A DNA stretch of 64,000 nucleotides from Mixia osmundae IAM 14324 (taxonomy: Eukaryota; Basidiomycota; Mixiomycetes; Mixiales; Mixiaceae): positions 779,380-843,379 of the forward strand of contig NW_014575557.1 in the NCBI RefSeq assembly GCF_000708205.1, written 5' to 3'. The position numbers were made by a program, and so were the translations under genes. The notes under the pieces are model-generated. The model saw only the letters and a list, made by a program, of their open reading frames with translations, did not search any database and had not been told where the DNA came from. Shown here in pieces: positions 9,246-20,511 of the stretch. How positions within the stretch are numbered: position 1 is the first letter of the stretch; each line of letters starts with the position of its first letter.

Positions 9246-11807
9246 ATGTCCGAGCCAGCGACAACGTCGGGCCAGGCCGAACCTGCCCCTTTGCTTGACG
9301 AGCCGCGTCCAATCAGGCAGCTCTCAGAATCTGTCGTCAATCGCATAGCAGCGGGAGAGGTAACACCTTGTCCGTCCCAGTGCCGCTTCTGCTCAGTTGG
9401 GGCAGGTGGTACAACGCCCCGCCAATGCAGTGAAGGAGCTTCTCGAGAACGCACTCGACGCAGGCGCGACGACTGTCCGAGTTGAAGTCAAGGATGGCGG
9501 TCTCAAGCGCATCGTTATCGTCGATGACGGTCTGGGCATACGCGTGCGTCCATCATGCGCACGCTGTTCATGCCTTACATCTGCGAAATGATGAGCAGCA
9601 TGAGGACCTGCCGCTGCTGTGTCAGCGATTCGCGACATCAAAGATCTCAACGTTTGATGATCTGTCTAGTCTGAGCTCGTACGGCTTTAGAGGCGAGGCT
9701 CTGGCTTCCATATCCCACGTCGCGCATCTCACCGTCGTCACGAAGACGCGCCACGATCTCGCTGGTTGGAAGTCAGTGGCTCGATATAATTACCAAAGTT
9801 TGCTCAGTGTTGCAGCAGAGCCAAGTATGCTGACGGGATCCTCGTGCCACATTCAAGCTCGGACACGTCGTCAGAGCCAAAGCGAGCTGCAGCAGTCAAC
9901 GGAACCCAATTCATCGTTAGTCGGCTGAGCGAGCATGGCATAGACGCTGACAAAGGGACAGATTGAGGATCTTTTCTACAACATACCCACCCGTCTGAGA
10001 GCGCTTAAATCAGCCAGTGACGAGTACGCTCGTATTCTAGACGTCTTGGGTAAATATGCGATTCAAAATGCATCAGTCTCGATCAGCTGTCGCAAGGTCG
10101 GCGCACGAGAATGGGATCTCAATACCGGCCTGCCCGCGTCTGTGTCGATTCTGTCAGATGCAACGTCATCGCAGACTCAACAAGACCTCTCCCAACAATC
10201 AGACGTGATTGGCGGCATATACGGTCAAGCGATCAAGAAAGAACTCGTCGAGGTTTCGCTCCAAGAAGACACGTTGGCTCTATCCGCGCACGGATGGTTT
10301 TCAGGACTCAACTTTAGCGCAAAGAAGGCAGTTTACGTCATCTTCGTCAATAGTGAGTTGCGCTCCAACAACCATTGGTTCGTCCTGACCTTGCGAGGTC
10401 CCCAGATCGCTTGGTTGAGTCGAGGAGCATTCGCAAGTCGCTCGAAATCTTCTACGCGCCTCTACTGCCGAAAGGCGGCTTTCCCTTTGTCTACATATCC
10501 CTCATGCTCGATCCAGCGACGATCGACGTCAATGTTCATCCTACGAAATCCGAGGTCGGCTTCATGAACGAAGATGACATATCAGATGCGCTATGTACAG
10601 CGCTCGAAGCGAAGCTCGAAGAATCCAGGCAATCACGTGGCTTCAAGGTCATCTCTGCGCCTCGAAATAGCGCGAATACAGACCCGACGCAGCAAGATGC
10701 TCGTCTGCTCTCGCGAAACGTCCCACAGCACCAGATTCGCACCGATCATCAAGCACGAACGCTCACTAGTATGCTCGTCACGGATGGACAGGCGCTCGAA
10801 AGATCGCAGCTGCCGACTCAAGCACCCATTGAAGCCAGAAAGGGCAAAATCACCGAGTCGGCTTGCAATTTGACGTCTATCCAAGAGCTGCGCGCGGAAG
10901 TTGGCGACTCTAAACACGCAGGCAAGATTAATGTCAAAAATATAGGCGAGGAGCTCATGCAGTGAGCAGGCGCCAGTGCGATCTTTGCCGATCATACCTT
11001 CGTGGGCGTGGTCGACTCGGATCGCGGACTCTCGCTCATTCAGCACGCCACTAAACTCTACATCGCGCGACATGATGAATGCTTGTGCGTCCGAACACTG
11101 ATTGGCCACACGTAGGCTGACATACGTACACAGGGAGGAGCTCTTCTATCAGTTGGGCTTGCGTCAATTTGGCCAAATGGGGCGCATGCTGCTCGATCCG
11201 CCACCCAAGCTATCTGAACTCATACAGATCGCTGTCGATCACGAGCCGCAAGTAACAAACGCCCATCTGTCACCAGACGAGATTAAGGAAGTGCGCTCAC
11301 ATCAGTATCATATCTATTGATGCTAAACAGGCTATAGCGCGCCACTCGTCGCTGGCTGGAGCGCAGAGACATGGTCGCTGAGTATTTCGCGATCGACCTG
11401 GACGAGCTCGATCGAGTCGTCTCCGTGCCCTTGATTCTCCCTGGCTATACGCCACCGCTCGAGAATTTGCCGCGATGTCTGTCCCGCCATGCTCAAACTT
11501 GAAATTACTGAAACGCTCAGCAGTCTTCCTGCATGGTGCAGTGCAGATCGAGTGGACGTCGGAGCGAGGCTGCTTCGCAAGTATGCTACGCTCGATCGCT
11601 CGGATGTCACTTCCTCTGCCGCCAGAGCTCGAGACGATGCCGACGGGCGTCTCATTACCGCCCGAGACCGCGTACAGATGGCAGATCGAACACGTCCTCT
11701 TCCCAGCACTCAAGGCATATCTCGTTGCGCCAGTGTCGCTGCGGGATCAGGGCATAATTCACGTCGCATCGCTTTCCAATCTCTACAAAGTCTTTGAGCG
11801 TTGTTGA
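9246..11807 (+). CDS. MLH1: DNA mismatch repair protein MLH1
   Basis: Ten exons: 9246-9359, 9406-9543, 9599-9771, 9819-9915, 9962-10352, 10406-10921, 10970-11084, 11134-11290, 11338-11476, 11521-11807; 708 residues. MLH1 pairs with PMS1 (MutL-alpha) to link mismatch recognition to strand removal in the nucleus. The GHKL ATPase motifs are intact: [29 protein letters not shown], split by intron 1, then the DDGLGIR and TSKI loops and [28 protein letters not shown] and the dimerisation domain follow, and the protein ends FERC, the family's invariant C-terminus that completes the endonuclease site of the partner. Intron 6 (10922-10969) has a GC donor, G then GCAAGA; no GT donor in the interval keeps the frame. 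The start lies 145 bp from the divergent pseudo-helicase gene. Confidence 0.96.
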
Positions 11808-11834
11808 AGCTGCCTGTATACCTTGTCGATGACA

Positions 11835-13604
11835 TTACAACTGCATCCAGTCAGCGATAGACTCCGTAGTTTTGTTAGTGAACTCACTCGATGACCCGGA
11901 AGGAGTGCGAAGATGGCAGTCAATATCGTGACGCCGCTTGCGATGAGAAATGTGACCCATAGCTGCAGCGATGATCAGCCGTGCCGTGCCGTGCCGAAAT
12001 GTATACACATACTGCCCGTCCGAACAAAAGGCTCACGACGTATCTCTCTCGCATCTTGATAGTACGGAAAGGTGTCTGCAGTCGTATGAGCTCCGTTTGG
12101 CGCATTGTGAGCTAGCTCACCGTCTCGGATCGTCCAGCAAAGATGAGTAATGGATCGAGATCGTACGCATGACTGAGTAACAGTGTCAATGCGCAGCTGA
12201 AGGGCAGGGCGACCCAGATTCGCTTGCTCCTTGGCTGGCTATCGAGAAAGATGAAAGACAATGACAGCGAAAGAGCTATCCAGAGAGCGAGAAGGCCAAA
12301 AAGCAGGCGAACCAAGGCTGAGAGTGGCGTCAGATTGCCAAACGCTTTGCTACGCAAGAAGCGTGGAAAGCTTTCCTGCTCGAGCTGTGCGTACGCGAAC
12401 GTCTGCAGGCCGGGCTTTGTCAGCACAGGCAGTCGGCGCAACGGTTTCCTCATGCCTTTTGCTTGTGGAACAAGTCGGGAAGACGGCCACCCGCGTCCGA
12501 GTCGCCATCGTCCGGGTCAACCGATGGCAGAGCGGCGACTTTGAGATACTCGGGTAGATAGATCTCACGCTCCGCGCCTCGCAAGAGGTAGCGGGCGTAG
12601 ATGCGTTCGGCTGACACGATGATATCTTCACGAGTGAGAGCGGCATTGCGATAGATTTTTGGCTGAACCGGCGTCTTTGATTTGCAAATCGATCCGGACC
12701 GCATAAGACGTGACGAAGCCGTACTGAATGCACTGAAGCGGGATGCGGCCCGACTCGGACTGCGCTGAAGGCGCTCAGAGTGGTTGTGGATAGGCTCATT
12801 GGTTGCGTTGGCTTCGTCGGGATAGAGCGCTCGCAGCGTCTGTGACATGACGGAAGAGCGGCTTGCCTGGCGACCCATCGTTGTAGCTGATTGCGATGTA
12901 AGCTGTGATGGTTGACGCGCTAGTGTTACGTCTCGAGCAGTTTGGTCGTCGCTCTCGACACGAATGGCAGGCGTCGAGCCTGCATATCCTTCTCGCAATG
13001 CCTCGACGTAAAGGCCTGATGCCGGTTGAGGTGCATGACCTATGCCTAGACCTGCCAGCGCTTGTTCCTTGGTGTGTGCGTCCTTCTCGGGATTGCCCTG
13101 ATAAAGCGGTCCAAGCAGGGATTCGTAGCAACTGGCCTGTATCAGGCATTGTCCGCTGAGAGTCACAGTTAAAGACATACCTGCCATTCTGTTGAGCGTA
13201 GCGCAGGTAAGCTGGCCAGTCTCGTTGCAGCGCTTGTCTTATCCTACTGGACTGATCGGGCGAAAGCTCGGCGAGACGGGGTGAGGTTGGCGCAGGGTCC
13301 TGAGCGCTTGAGTCACGGTGCTGCGTCTCGCTTGTCATACGAGGCGAGGTGACAGTCTGACGGGCCAAGTCCTTGAGATATGTACGGAAGAGCGACTCGT
13401 GCTGTTGCACGTCGAGCCAGAAATCAAGCACATCGACATTGTTCTCCCTCTGTCCTGATTGTCAGCCCTGTCGAGGCCGAGATACAGGGTCATGCTGACT
13501 TGGAGATAGATGTAGAAGCAGTACAGGTCAACTGGCGCCTTGGTCTGTCTCGACAGGACCTCCCTGAGCGTTGGCAGACGAGTGCGTCGCATGCTGCTCG
13601 TCAT
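11835..13604 (-). CDS. RAX1: Rax1-type RGS-domain membrane protein
   Basis: Seven exons on the minus strand: 13604-13500, 13449-13181, 13131-12456, 12414-12121, 12075-12013, 11962-11888 and 11840-11835; 495 residues. It opens with the RGS-like signature LPTLREVLSR, DLYCFYIYLQ and NNVDVLDFWLDVQQHESL, has a Ser-rich insert (about residues 90-300), and ends with several hydrophobic helices (PRFLRSKAFGNL, LVRLLFGLLALW, LLFGRALWVTFLIASGV, LLPGHRL). In budding yeast Rax1 with Rax2 marks bud sites at the membrane; in other fungi it acts in polarity and stress. Intron 3 (12415-12455) needs a GC donor (GCATGA) to leave the frame intact. The last exon is only TTG TAA, giving the conserved PGHRL end. 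Confidence 0.9.
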
Positions 13605-14095
13605 CAGCGTCAGGTAGCGATTCTGTGCATATCCCGCACCTTTCGTCTGTGTGATCTGCCGCGTCTGGGTCTTGAGAGACGGCCGTTTTGCCGCTGGACG
13701 ATGTCAAGATCCGTAGGGAACCGAGCAACGTCGAATCCGGTGATAGATCTCTGAGACCCCTCATCGTGCGACAGGCATTCGTCGACAAGTTTCAGCTGGG
13801 CGCCAAAGCGGTGTTGCAGGACAGCCTGTGTCTCCCGCTTAAGCACGAGTCGTGATCGCTTCGCTTCAGTCGCTATCAGTCACCGTCAGGCACGAGGCAC
13901 AGGTCGCAGGCTGGGCGTGCACGACGACGCGACAAACGCGATCGAACTCGTTTTCCGTTGTTTTTGACATCTCGAAGCGCGCTATCCGGTCACCTCACGC
14001 CCCGGTCGACAAAGGCAGTGACACGCCGATCGACTGCTCAGGGCGGCAGAGCATCTGCAGATCACTCGTGCAGCGACGCACGACCAGCTTGCAAG
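13605..14095. other. Intergenic interval between two divergent genes
   Basis: No coding sequence that I can support lies here. Short frames on both strands have no family resemblance and no splice continuity with the flanking genes. It probably holds the promoters and 5' leaders of RAX1 and the DUF4048-like gene; a leader intron is possible. Confidence 0.4.
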
Positions 14096-16052
14096 ATGGC
14101 CTCGCTCGACAAATCGCTGCCAGCGACTCCGGCTTGGCAAGATCAACGCTCGGGCCCTCCCGTGTCACGCCGTGCTGCCGTACCACATTCAAGGAGGATA
14201 TCGCTCTCTCAGATTGGCTATCGCACTTCTTCACCGACTTCGACCGGGCCTGTGTCCGCCGGTGCATGCCAATCACGTCCCTCGCTGGACGCAGCCTTGC
14301 ATTCGCCTGCCTCATTGAGCGCTCAGTCGCAGAAGCATCATGCTCGCCGGTTCTCTGCCTATCAGGATGGTCAAGCACGTCACAGTCTGGAGACGAGCAC
14401 GCCGGCATCCAACCGCCGAGCGTCGATGTACTATTCGATCGATACACCGCCCGACAGCGGCTACCTTAAGCAGCCCATCGCACCGCATACAACAGCAGAG
14501 TCACCTCTCGTGGCGCGCAGTCGACAGTCATCCATCAATGCCACAAGGAGCAGGCAGTCTAGTGCCAACACAATGAGAGATTTGCGCCGGCCCGCGCCTA
14601 CACGCTATCACACAGCCCAGACCGAAGCCGACGATGACTCGCCGTTTGACTTGGAGCTGAGCCAGCCTTCGCCCAACAGCACTCCTGCTCACTCTCCGGT
14701 ACTTGAGCTCGGCGCGTTCGAACATCTTTCGCCGACGCCTACCTTATCCATTGACACAAGACACCGCACGCGCTCGCCCTCGCCCTCGCCACTCTCGTCG
14801 TCTACCTGCTCACCCGTACCCTCGCTCATTGCTTCGCCAGCATCCGTCTCAGGTCACAGTGTCCGCAAAGTCGGTCTAGCTGCAGGGCCCAAGACGATCA
14901 TGGAGAGCCACAAGGATTTACTTGATCAGATTGCCGCGAGAGAGCGGCGTGTACTTGACCTCAAGCAGGAACTCCAAAGGGAGCAAGATGAGCTCCGGTC
15001 GCTCAAGATCAATTGGGAGATGACCGTAGCAAGGGAACTTGTCACCATGCGGACATCTAGCTCCGGCAATCCTGGAACAGCAGCGCCCGCGCCTGCACCT
15101 TCGCCTCGTCTAGCCAGCGGTCTCTTCACTGCTGCGCCTCTCGCTCTGCCTACACCACGAGTCGGCTCTACCACGCGGCCTAGACAGGAGGACGATCCTG
15201 GCAAATCGCACGGGGTCGAATCGGCGCGCAATTGGATAGCAAAGTCGATCGGACATATCGGTGCCGCACTCGAGACGCTCGCCACGCCAGACGAAGAGAT
15301 CGAACAACCCAATCTGAATCGCTCACTTTCTGAAGGAGACACCCGACGTGAGAGCTACTCGTCCATTACGTCAACGAACTCGTCGTGTGCTTCGCTGGGT
15401 ACAAGCGACAGTCACGCCACCAACTTGACAGACCCAGACCTCGCATCGCCTGTCAAGCATGATCCAGCTATCGAGTCGACGCCAACATCGCCTGTCATGA
15501 CGCGCCGGCGAAGTATCGCTCTGTCGGACGAAGCACTCGCAACGCCCACCAGCGCCACGCATCCGTCCTTCACGTCAGTCCAAGGGGAAACATCCAGCAG
15601 CATAGAAATGAGAAGGGCGGAGAAGCATGCGCGCCGCCGTTCGACGTTTGATATGCTAGGCGCGGCAGCCTCACACTGGAGCGCCGGTCTGAGCAAGAAA
15701 CTTAATGAGGTGTCGCACAGCGAAACGTACGTCTTCGTTATCACATACTTATTCGCGCAGCCTGGACTGAGAAAACTTATGCAGGTTCAAGGCATCAAAG
15801 AGAGCGACGGTCTCGCTGATGAACGATCTCGAGAAAACCTTGGCGGATGCGATTGGTGAAACGGACGGTTCCTCTCGCGTAAATGTTGACGAGACAAGCC
15901 GACATGAGAAGCAGCACCGGCCGCTCGATCTGCTCACAGAAGAGGAAGAGGAGGAAGAGGAGGGCAAATCAGCCACCGCGACAGATCGGCCTGAGCTCTT
16001 GAGCCAGATCAGCGAGCTCAGCGACGACAGCGACCATCAGTGGGGCTGGTAG
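14096..16052 (+). CDS. DUF4048-like Ser-rich coiled-coil protein
   Basis: Two exons, 14096-15726 and 15785-16052, with a 58 nt intron (GTACGT...CAG, phase 2); 632 residues. The start ATG at 14096 has a good context (AAGATGG); the frame upstream opens only with TTG. Residues 1-260 are Ser/Pro-rich and low complexity with several RRxS sites that could be phosphorylated. A coiled coil spans about residues 270-320 (AARERRVLDLKQELQREQDEL), and after the intron comes SKRATVSLMNDLEKTLADA, both reminiscent of fungal DUF4048 proteins. A poly-Glu stretch (EEEEEEEE) lies near the C-terminus, which ends HQWGW. Function unknown; the family name is from memory of the coiled-coil motif. Confidence 0.65.
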
Positions 16053-16350
16053 ATGTGCATTGACTTGCATCGTGAGACGCTATGCATGCCCTACATGTCT
16101 TGACCCGTGTACCGGATTGAAGCTGTCGTGAGACTGGTAAGGAGAATTGCCATCGTTCGAGTATCAATACAACTCGTCAGGCCACTCCAGCTAGTCGCAC
16201 TGTGTCGTTCTAGACACGCTGATAGAGTCTTCAAGCTGTAGGACTGGCCATTGACCCAGCACGAGGGCTACAAAAAGGTGTCAGAAATGAGTGAAGACGA
16301 ACGATTCTGGGCGCGTCCCAGCGCAGCACAGGATCCTCCAGCCAGGCGGC

Positions 16351-16946
16351 ATGCCGCTCACTGCTCCGACAGCTCAGCTGCATGACTGGAGAGGCGCTAC
16401 CATCGATGACCTTCAGCTCTCGCCGGCATTCTGTCTCAAGCCGGACGAGCCGGTGCAAGATGCCCTACAATGTACCCACGACATCTGCTCATGTATGTCA
16501 CCTGCTGATCAAGGCAGCAGCTGCTATGATGCGCGACTTCAACATCCTGCCTGTCATCACGCCGAGCCGCTCGTTGCTCGGCTTTCTGGATGTCGCCGCC
16601 TTGCGTGATACGTCGAATGGACTCGTCAAGGACCACATGTCTCGCTTCCAGCGCACACGCGATTACACTCGTCCGTCTGCGGAAGCCAACATTGCGTTAC
16701 AAGCTGAATCTTACTTGCAGTCATTACGCCCTCGACCGAGCTCGAAGAACTGGAGGCATTCTTCGTAGTACACGCGTTTGCCATCGTCACAGATATCGGT
16801 GAGCCTCGTGACGCCCGCGCTACATCAAGACGCTCAGCATCATCCCTGCAGAGCGCAAATTCGTGCTCGGCGTAGTCACGCGAGAAGACCTGAAGCAGTC
16901 AGTCGGCAGCCTTGACGAGTGGGTCTTGCTGACGATGCAGAGCTAG
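16351..16946 (+). CDS. Small CBS-domain-pair protein
   Basis: Four exons: 16351-16471, 16518-16670, 16721-16798 and 16852-16946; 148 residues, introns 46-53 nt, all GT-AG. Spliced together they give two CBS motifs: residues about 15-75 (ATIDDLQLSPAFCLKPDEPV, then AMMRDFNILPVITPSRSLLGFLDV) and residues about 85-148 (DYTLITPSTELEELEAFF, AFAIVTD, RKFVLGVVTREDLKQSV). CBS pairs bind adenine nucleotides and act as energy or ligand sensors; here no catalytic domain is attached, as in a known group of small fungal CBS proteins. The start ATG is chosen because the preceding in-frame codons are unlike the family. It converges on SQT1 with 109 bp between stops. Confidence 0.82.
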
Positions 16947-17055
16947 ATTTGGCGAGCGGTGGCTAGGCAAGCCGACTGCTTGATCCGGACGCAGGATATG
17001 CTTGTTGTAACATCGCTGCAGGAGCCTACAACAACATGGGCGGCCGGTTCGGGGT

Positions 17056-18595
17056 CTACTGCGAGAGCTGATGGATCCGGACAATGCCATCGTCACCCCC
17101 GCTGAGAATGCGTCCGTGAGGCAGAGCGACGCAGACATGAATGACATCCGTATGCCCTGTGGATTCGTTGACCAGCTGACCCGTCCGGACGTCCCAGGTT
17201 TTCAGACTCGCCGAGGTTGATCCTGTTGTGAGGTAGGGCGTGCCAGCGTGATGTGCTACGGTTGATATTGCAGGCTGCCGCAGCAGTCAGCATGACCCAG
17301 GTTGATCGCAGTTTGCACACCTTGTGATCGCCTCGCCACCGTAAAGCACCGGTCGAAGCTTCCCAGACGCGCAGGTACCCATCACTGCCGGCAGAGTACC
17401 ACAGACCTCCTGCGCCTCCCGAGCCATAACCGTCTAGGTATCCGACGCACTCTATGCTGTACCCTTTGAGTTCTTCGGTCTCCATCGCAGCATCCGCTGG
17501 GGCAGTACTGGCCGGCGGCGCCTTCGCAGACTCTGCTTCTTGCAGTGTGGCAATCAGAGTCCCTGAAGTCAGGTTGACAATCTTGAGACCACCATCGACG
17601 CCGCCGACGAGGGCCAATGTGCCGGCAGAATTCAAGCAGAGCGCAGAAATGCCGCCCTCCAGGAGGAACCGCACGTCTACACCCGTGAGCTTGAGGACCG
17701 GTGTCGGTACTGATGGGTTCCACAAGCATAGTGCCGATTCACCGTCACCCGTGAGCAGCCGTCTCCCTGCAATCCTGGGTATCAGAGCAGCCTGACAGGA
17801 GGTTGCCAATCGCTTGCCGTCTGGAGCCCATGAGCCACAAGTGACCGGGGCGATGTGAGATGAGAGTACAAAGGGCGATACGTCTTTGTTCGATACTGCC
17901 GCAGACATCAGCAGACGACTCGCTGTTGCCTTGCGAACCCACTTGGCCAGCACCATACTGAGCCATCGTTGCTGCCCGCCGCTAAGAACTTTGAGAGCTT
18001 GGGCTCGGGGTTCCATGCAATCCACTGCTCTGCTGGTGAGCGCAGGCAAGGCAGAAGCTCTGTTCTGGCTGACCATGATCTCATCTGGACCTTCTAGACG
18101 CTTGTAGGGTGACCACGTAGGCGGCGATTCTGCTGCAGCAGCAGACGTAGCTTTGTAAACTCTGACTATTCCGTCCATGCCGGCTGTGGCGAGCAACTCG
18201 CCGTCTGTGCTCCAGCTTGCAGCGATGATACTATCATCGTGCTTGTCAAGAACGGTAACAAGTTCGCTGTTGTCTGTCCTGAAGACAAACCCAATGTCGT
18301 CTGAGCCACCAGAGACGGCCAATTCGAGCGTAGGATGTCGTGCAAGCGCAAACACTGAAGCCTCTGCACCGTGACCGCCAAAGTGGAGCACCGCGGTGTC
18401 CTCAGGCAGTTCTTGAGGAGGCTCGTCTGTCTGTTGCCCGTCTTCCGGCAGTTCATCTGCTTCGTCATCTTCGTCCGCGTCCATTGCATCTCGATCGAGC
18501 TCGTACTCGTCGAGGACCTCGTAGGTCTGCCCGTCGTCTCCCTGGATGAACTGGGGCTCAAACCTGTCGCCATCCTGGGGCTCTTCGCTCTGCAT
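17056..18595 (-). CDS. SQT1: WD40 ribosome assembly factor SQT1/AAMP
   Basis: Five exons on the minus strand: 18595-18074, 18027-17943, 17895-17814, 17762-17321 and 17274-17056; 449 residues. An acidic N-terminal tail (residues 15-65) is followed by about seven WD repeats, visible as VFALARHPTLELAVSGGSDD, SWSTDGELLATAGMDGIVRVY, QWIAWNPEPKLSKFLAAGSNDGSVW, HIAPVTCGSWAPDGK, GGISALCLNSAGTLALVGG, and a last TWDVRTG repeat. Sqt1 is the chaperone that loads ribosomal protein uL16 (Rpl10) onto the 60S subunit; its animal homologue is AAMP. Intron 3 (17763-17813, 51 nt) is inferred with a GC donor (AA then GCGATT): removing it gives PDGKRLLTGDGES, while retaining it adds 17 unlike residues without breaking the frame. 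The ATG at 18595 is preferred over an upstream GTG. Confidence 0.9.
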
Positions 18596-18811
18596 GAGGT
18601 GCACTTTGCGGTGTTGCCGGCTCTCACAGATTCTCGCGAAGATCGAGCGCTCCGCTCGACTGCTCCACTTTGTCGTCGATCAAGCCGATCGTCCACACTG
18701 TTCGGCGAATGACTCACTTTTGCTCATCATCGTCCTTCCACCCGTCCCTCGTCCGGCACCCAAATCGATCGGACCTCCGGAACTCTCTATGCTATCGCGA
18801 GGGGCATCTTG

Positions 18812-20395
18812 ATGGCAGAGTATGCAGATGACAAACCTGGTCCGGCGGACTCCTTCGATCGCAGTGACGAGCGCAGGCAATCCGAAGAATGGCTCGGCCT
18901 GTTGGACGAGCACGATGTCAAGAATCCGCTGGAAACTCACAGTGACCCGTCGCACATCAAAGGCTTACTGCCGAGGGGAACAGATGCGAGAACGATTGCA
19001 TGGAGCGAAGCTGTCATTATTGCGCGCAGCACGCGCACGATAGCCATCACACAGCTGCTCGAGTGGAGCTTGTACAGCATCAATCTGTTCATGTTGGGTC
19101 ACTTGGGGACGAAATACTTGGCTGCAGCCACGCTCAGCAACACAACCTTCAATTTCTTGGCAATGTCCATCATGATCGGCTTCTGTGGTGCCCTAGATTC
19201 ACTGTGCACTCATTCCTGGTCTGCAAAGCCAAAGGAAACGAGTCTGCACGCTCAACGGATGGCTTTCCTTCTGCTCTGCATGGCAGTCGTCCAATGTACC
19301 TTCTTGTCTGTGGCTGCCGAACACATTTTCCGACTGCTGCGACAAGGCGAGGAGACCTCGCGTCTTGCAGCCCGATACCTACGCGTGCAATGCTTCGGCC
19401 TCATCCCGCTCGTGGGCTTTGAGACCCTGCGACGCTATCTGCAGAGCATGAATGTCATGAAAGCACCTGCGACTGTGATTGCGTGCGTTGTGCCCTTCAA
19501 CATCGGACTTGCCGCCCTTCTGGTCTTTGGACCCGCCTCCGTCAATCTGGGCTTCCTCGGCGGACCCGTTGCTTTCTTAATCAGCAGCACCTTGCTTTTC
19601 GCTCTACTGGCTACATACACATACTTATACGTGCCTCGCGATGGCCATGCAGGCTTCACGACCAAGGCGTTCACCAACCTGGGTCAGATCATCAGGCTTG
19701 GTCTCTTTTCGACAGCTCAGCTCATTTCGGAGTGGTATGCTTGGGAATGTCTGATCCTCATGTCAGCTCTTATAGGCGACACTAGCTATCTGGCAGCCAT
19801 GAGCGTTTGTCTCAATACCGCTTCATTGCTGTATCAGTCGGCAATGGCGGTCAACATCTCCGCTGCCGTTCGTGTCGGCAATCTGCTAGGCTGCAACAGA
19901 CCAGATCTTGCGAGGCTCTCAGCACGGACAAGCATTGCACTGTCTGCTTGTATTGGCCTCATCAGTGCCGTCATACTGGCAGCGAACAAGAGTTGGTGGG
20001 GCAAGGTCTTTGATGACGATCCTGTCGTCGTCGCCATCGTCGCCGAAGCATTGCCTGTCGTTGCCGTCTTTGTCACGCTGGACTGCTTGACTGGTGTCAC
20101 GAATGGAATTCTCAGGGGAGCAGCATTGCCTCATCTAGGCGCCTACCTCAATATGACTTGCTTGCTAGGCGGTGCAGTCCCGCTCGCCGCGCTGCTGTGC
20201 TTCAAAGCCGACCTAAAAGTGACGGGACTATGTGCAGGCATGGCGATCGCATTGACGCTAAGCAGCTCCGGCGGAATTTTCATCGTGAGCAGAATACGAT
20301 GGGAGGAGAGAGTCAATGTTGTTGCCAAGCAAGAATCAGCGGCTCTGTATCAGCTCTTAGATGTAGAAGACGTCACTGCAATGCATGTCGCTTGA
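18812..20395 (+). CDS. MATE-family multidrug/toxin exporter
   Basis: A single exon of 527 residues with twelve hydrophobic helices. The N-terminal tail of about 65 residues is charged. Family marks are MLGHLGTKYLAAATLSNTT in helix 1-2, GALDSLCTHSWSAKP (the MATE GLDTLxxQxxGA motif), a second-half copy LNTASLLYQSAMAVNISAAVRVGNLLG, and GILRGAALPHLGAYLN. Fungal MATE proteins such as Erc1 export cationic drugs, ethionine or metabolites in exchange for protons, at vacuole or plasma membrane. The start ATG is the second codon of the longer frame, which opens with TTG. It diverges from SQT1 across 216 bp. Confidence 0.93.
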   Translation: MAEYADDKPGPADSFDRSDERRQSEEWLGLLDEHDVKNPLETHSDPSHIKGLLPRGTDARTIAWSEAVIIARSTRTIAITQLLEWSLYSINLFMLGHLGTKYLAAATLSNTTFNFLAMSIMIGFCGALDSLCTHSWSAKPKETSLHAQRMAFLLLCMAVVQCTFLSVAAEHIFRLLRQGEETSRLAARYLRVQCFGLIPLVGFETLRRYLQSMNVMKAPATVIACVVPFNIGLAALLVFGPASVNLGFLGGPVAFLISSTLLFALLATYTYLYVPRDGHAGFTTKAFTNLGQIIRLGLFSTAQLISEWYAWECLILMSALIGDTSYLAAMSVCLNTASLLYQSAMAVNISAAVRVGNLLGCNRPDLARLSARTSIALSACIGLISAVILAANKSWWGKVFDDDPVVVAIVAEALPVVAVFVTLDCLTGVTNGILRGAALPHLGAYLNMTCLLGGAVPLAALLCFKADLKVTGLCAGMAIALTLSSSGGIFIVSRIRWEERVNVVAKQESAALYQLLDVEDVTAMHVA

Positions 20396-20511
20396 GCAGG
20401 TCAGCCGACCAATCAAACGCGTCAATTTGAGTAGACCTCACGGCGCGCACTGCCGCGATTGCCGAGACGAGCCAGTCAGTCTTGTGATCGACATCAACAG
20501 AGCAGAGCAAG

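Noticed and set aside
13858-14469. Second plus-strand frame overlapping the DUF4048-like start
   Set aside because: Begins with a non-ATG codon and has no motif; the gene frame has a good ATG context and the coiled coil.
17056-18595. SQT1 read without the GC intron
   Set aside because: It stays in frame, but the 17 extra residues interrupt a WD repeat at PDGKR and are unlike the family; splicing is preferred though not proven.
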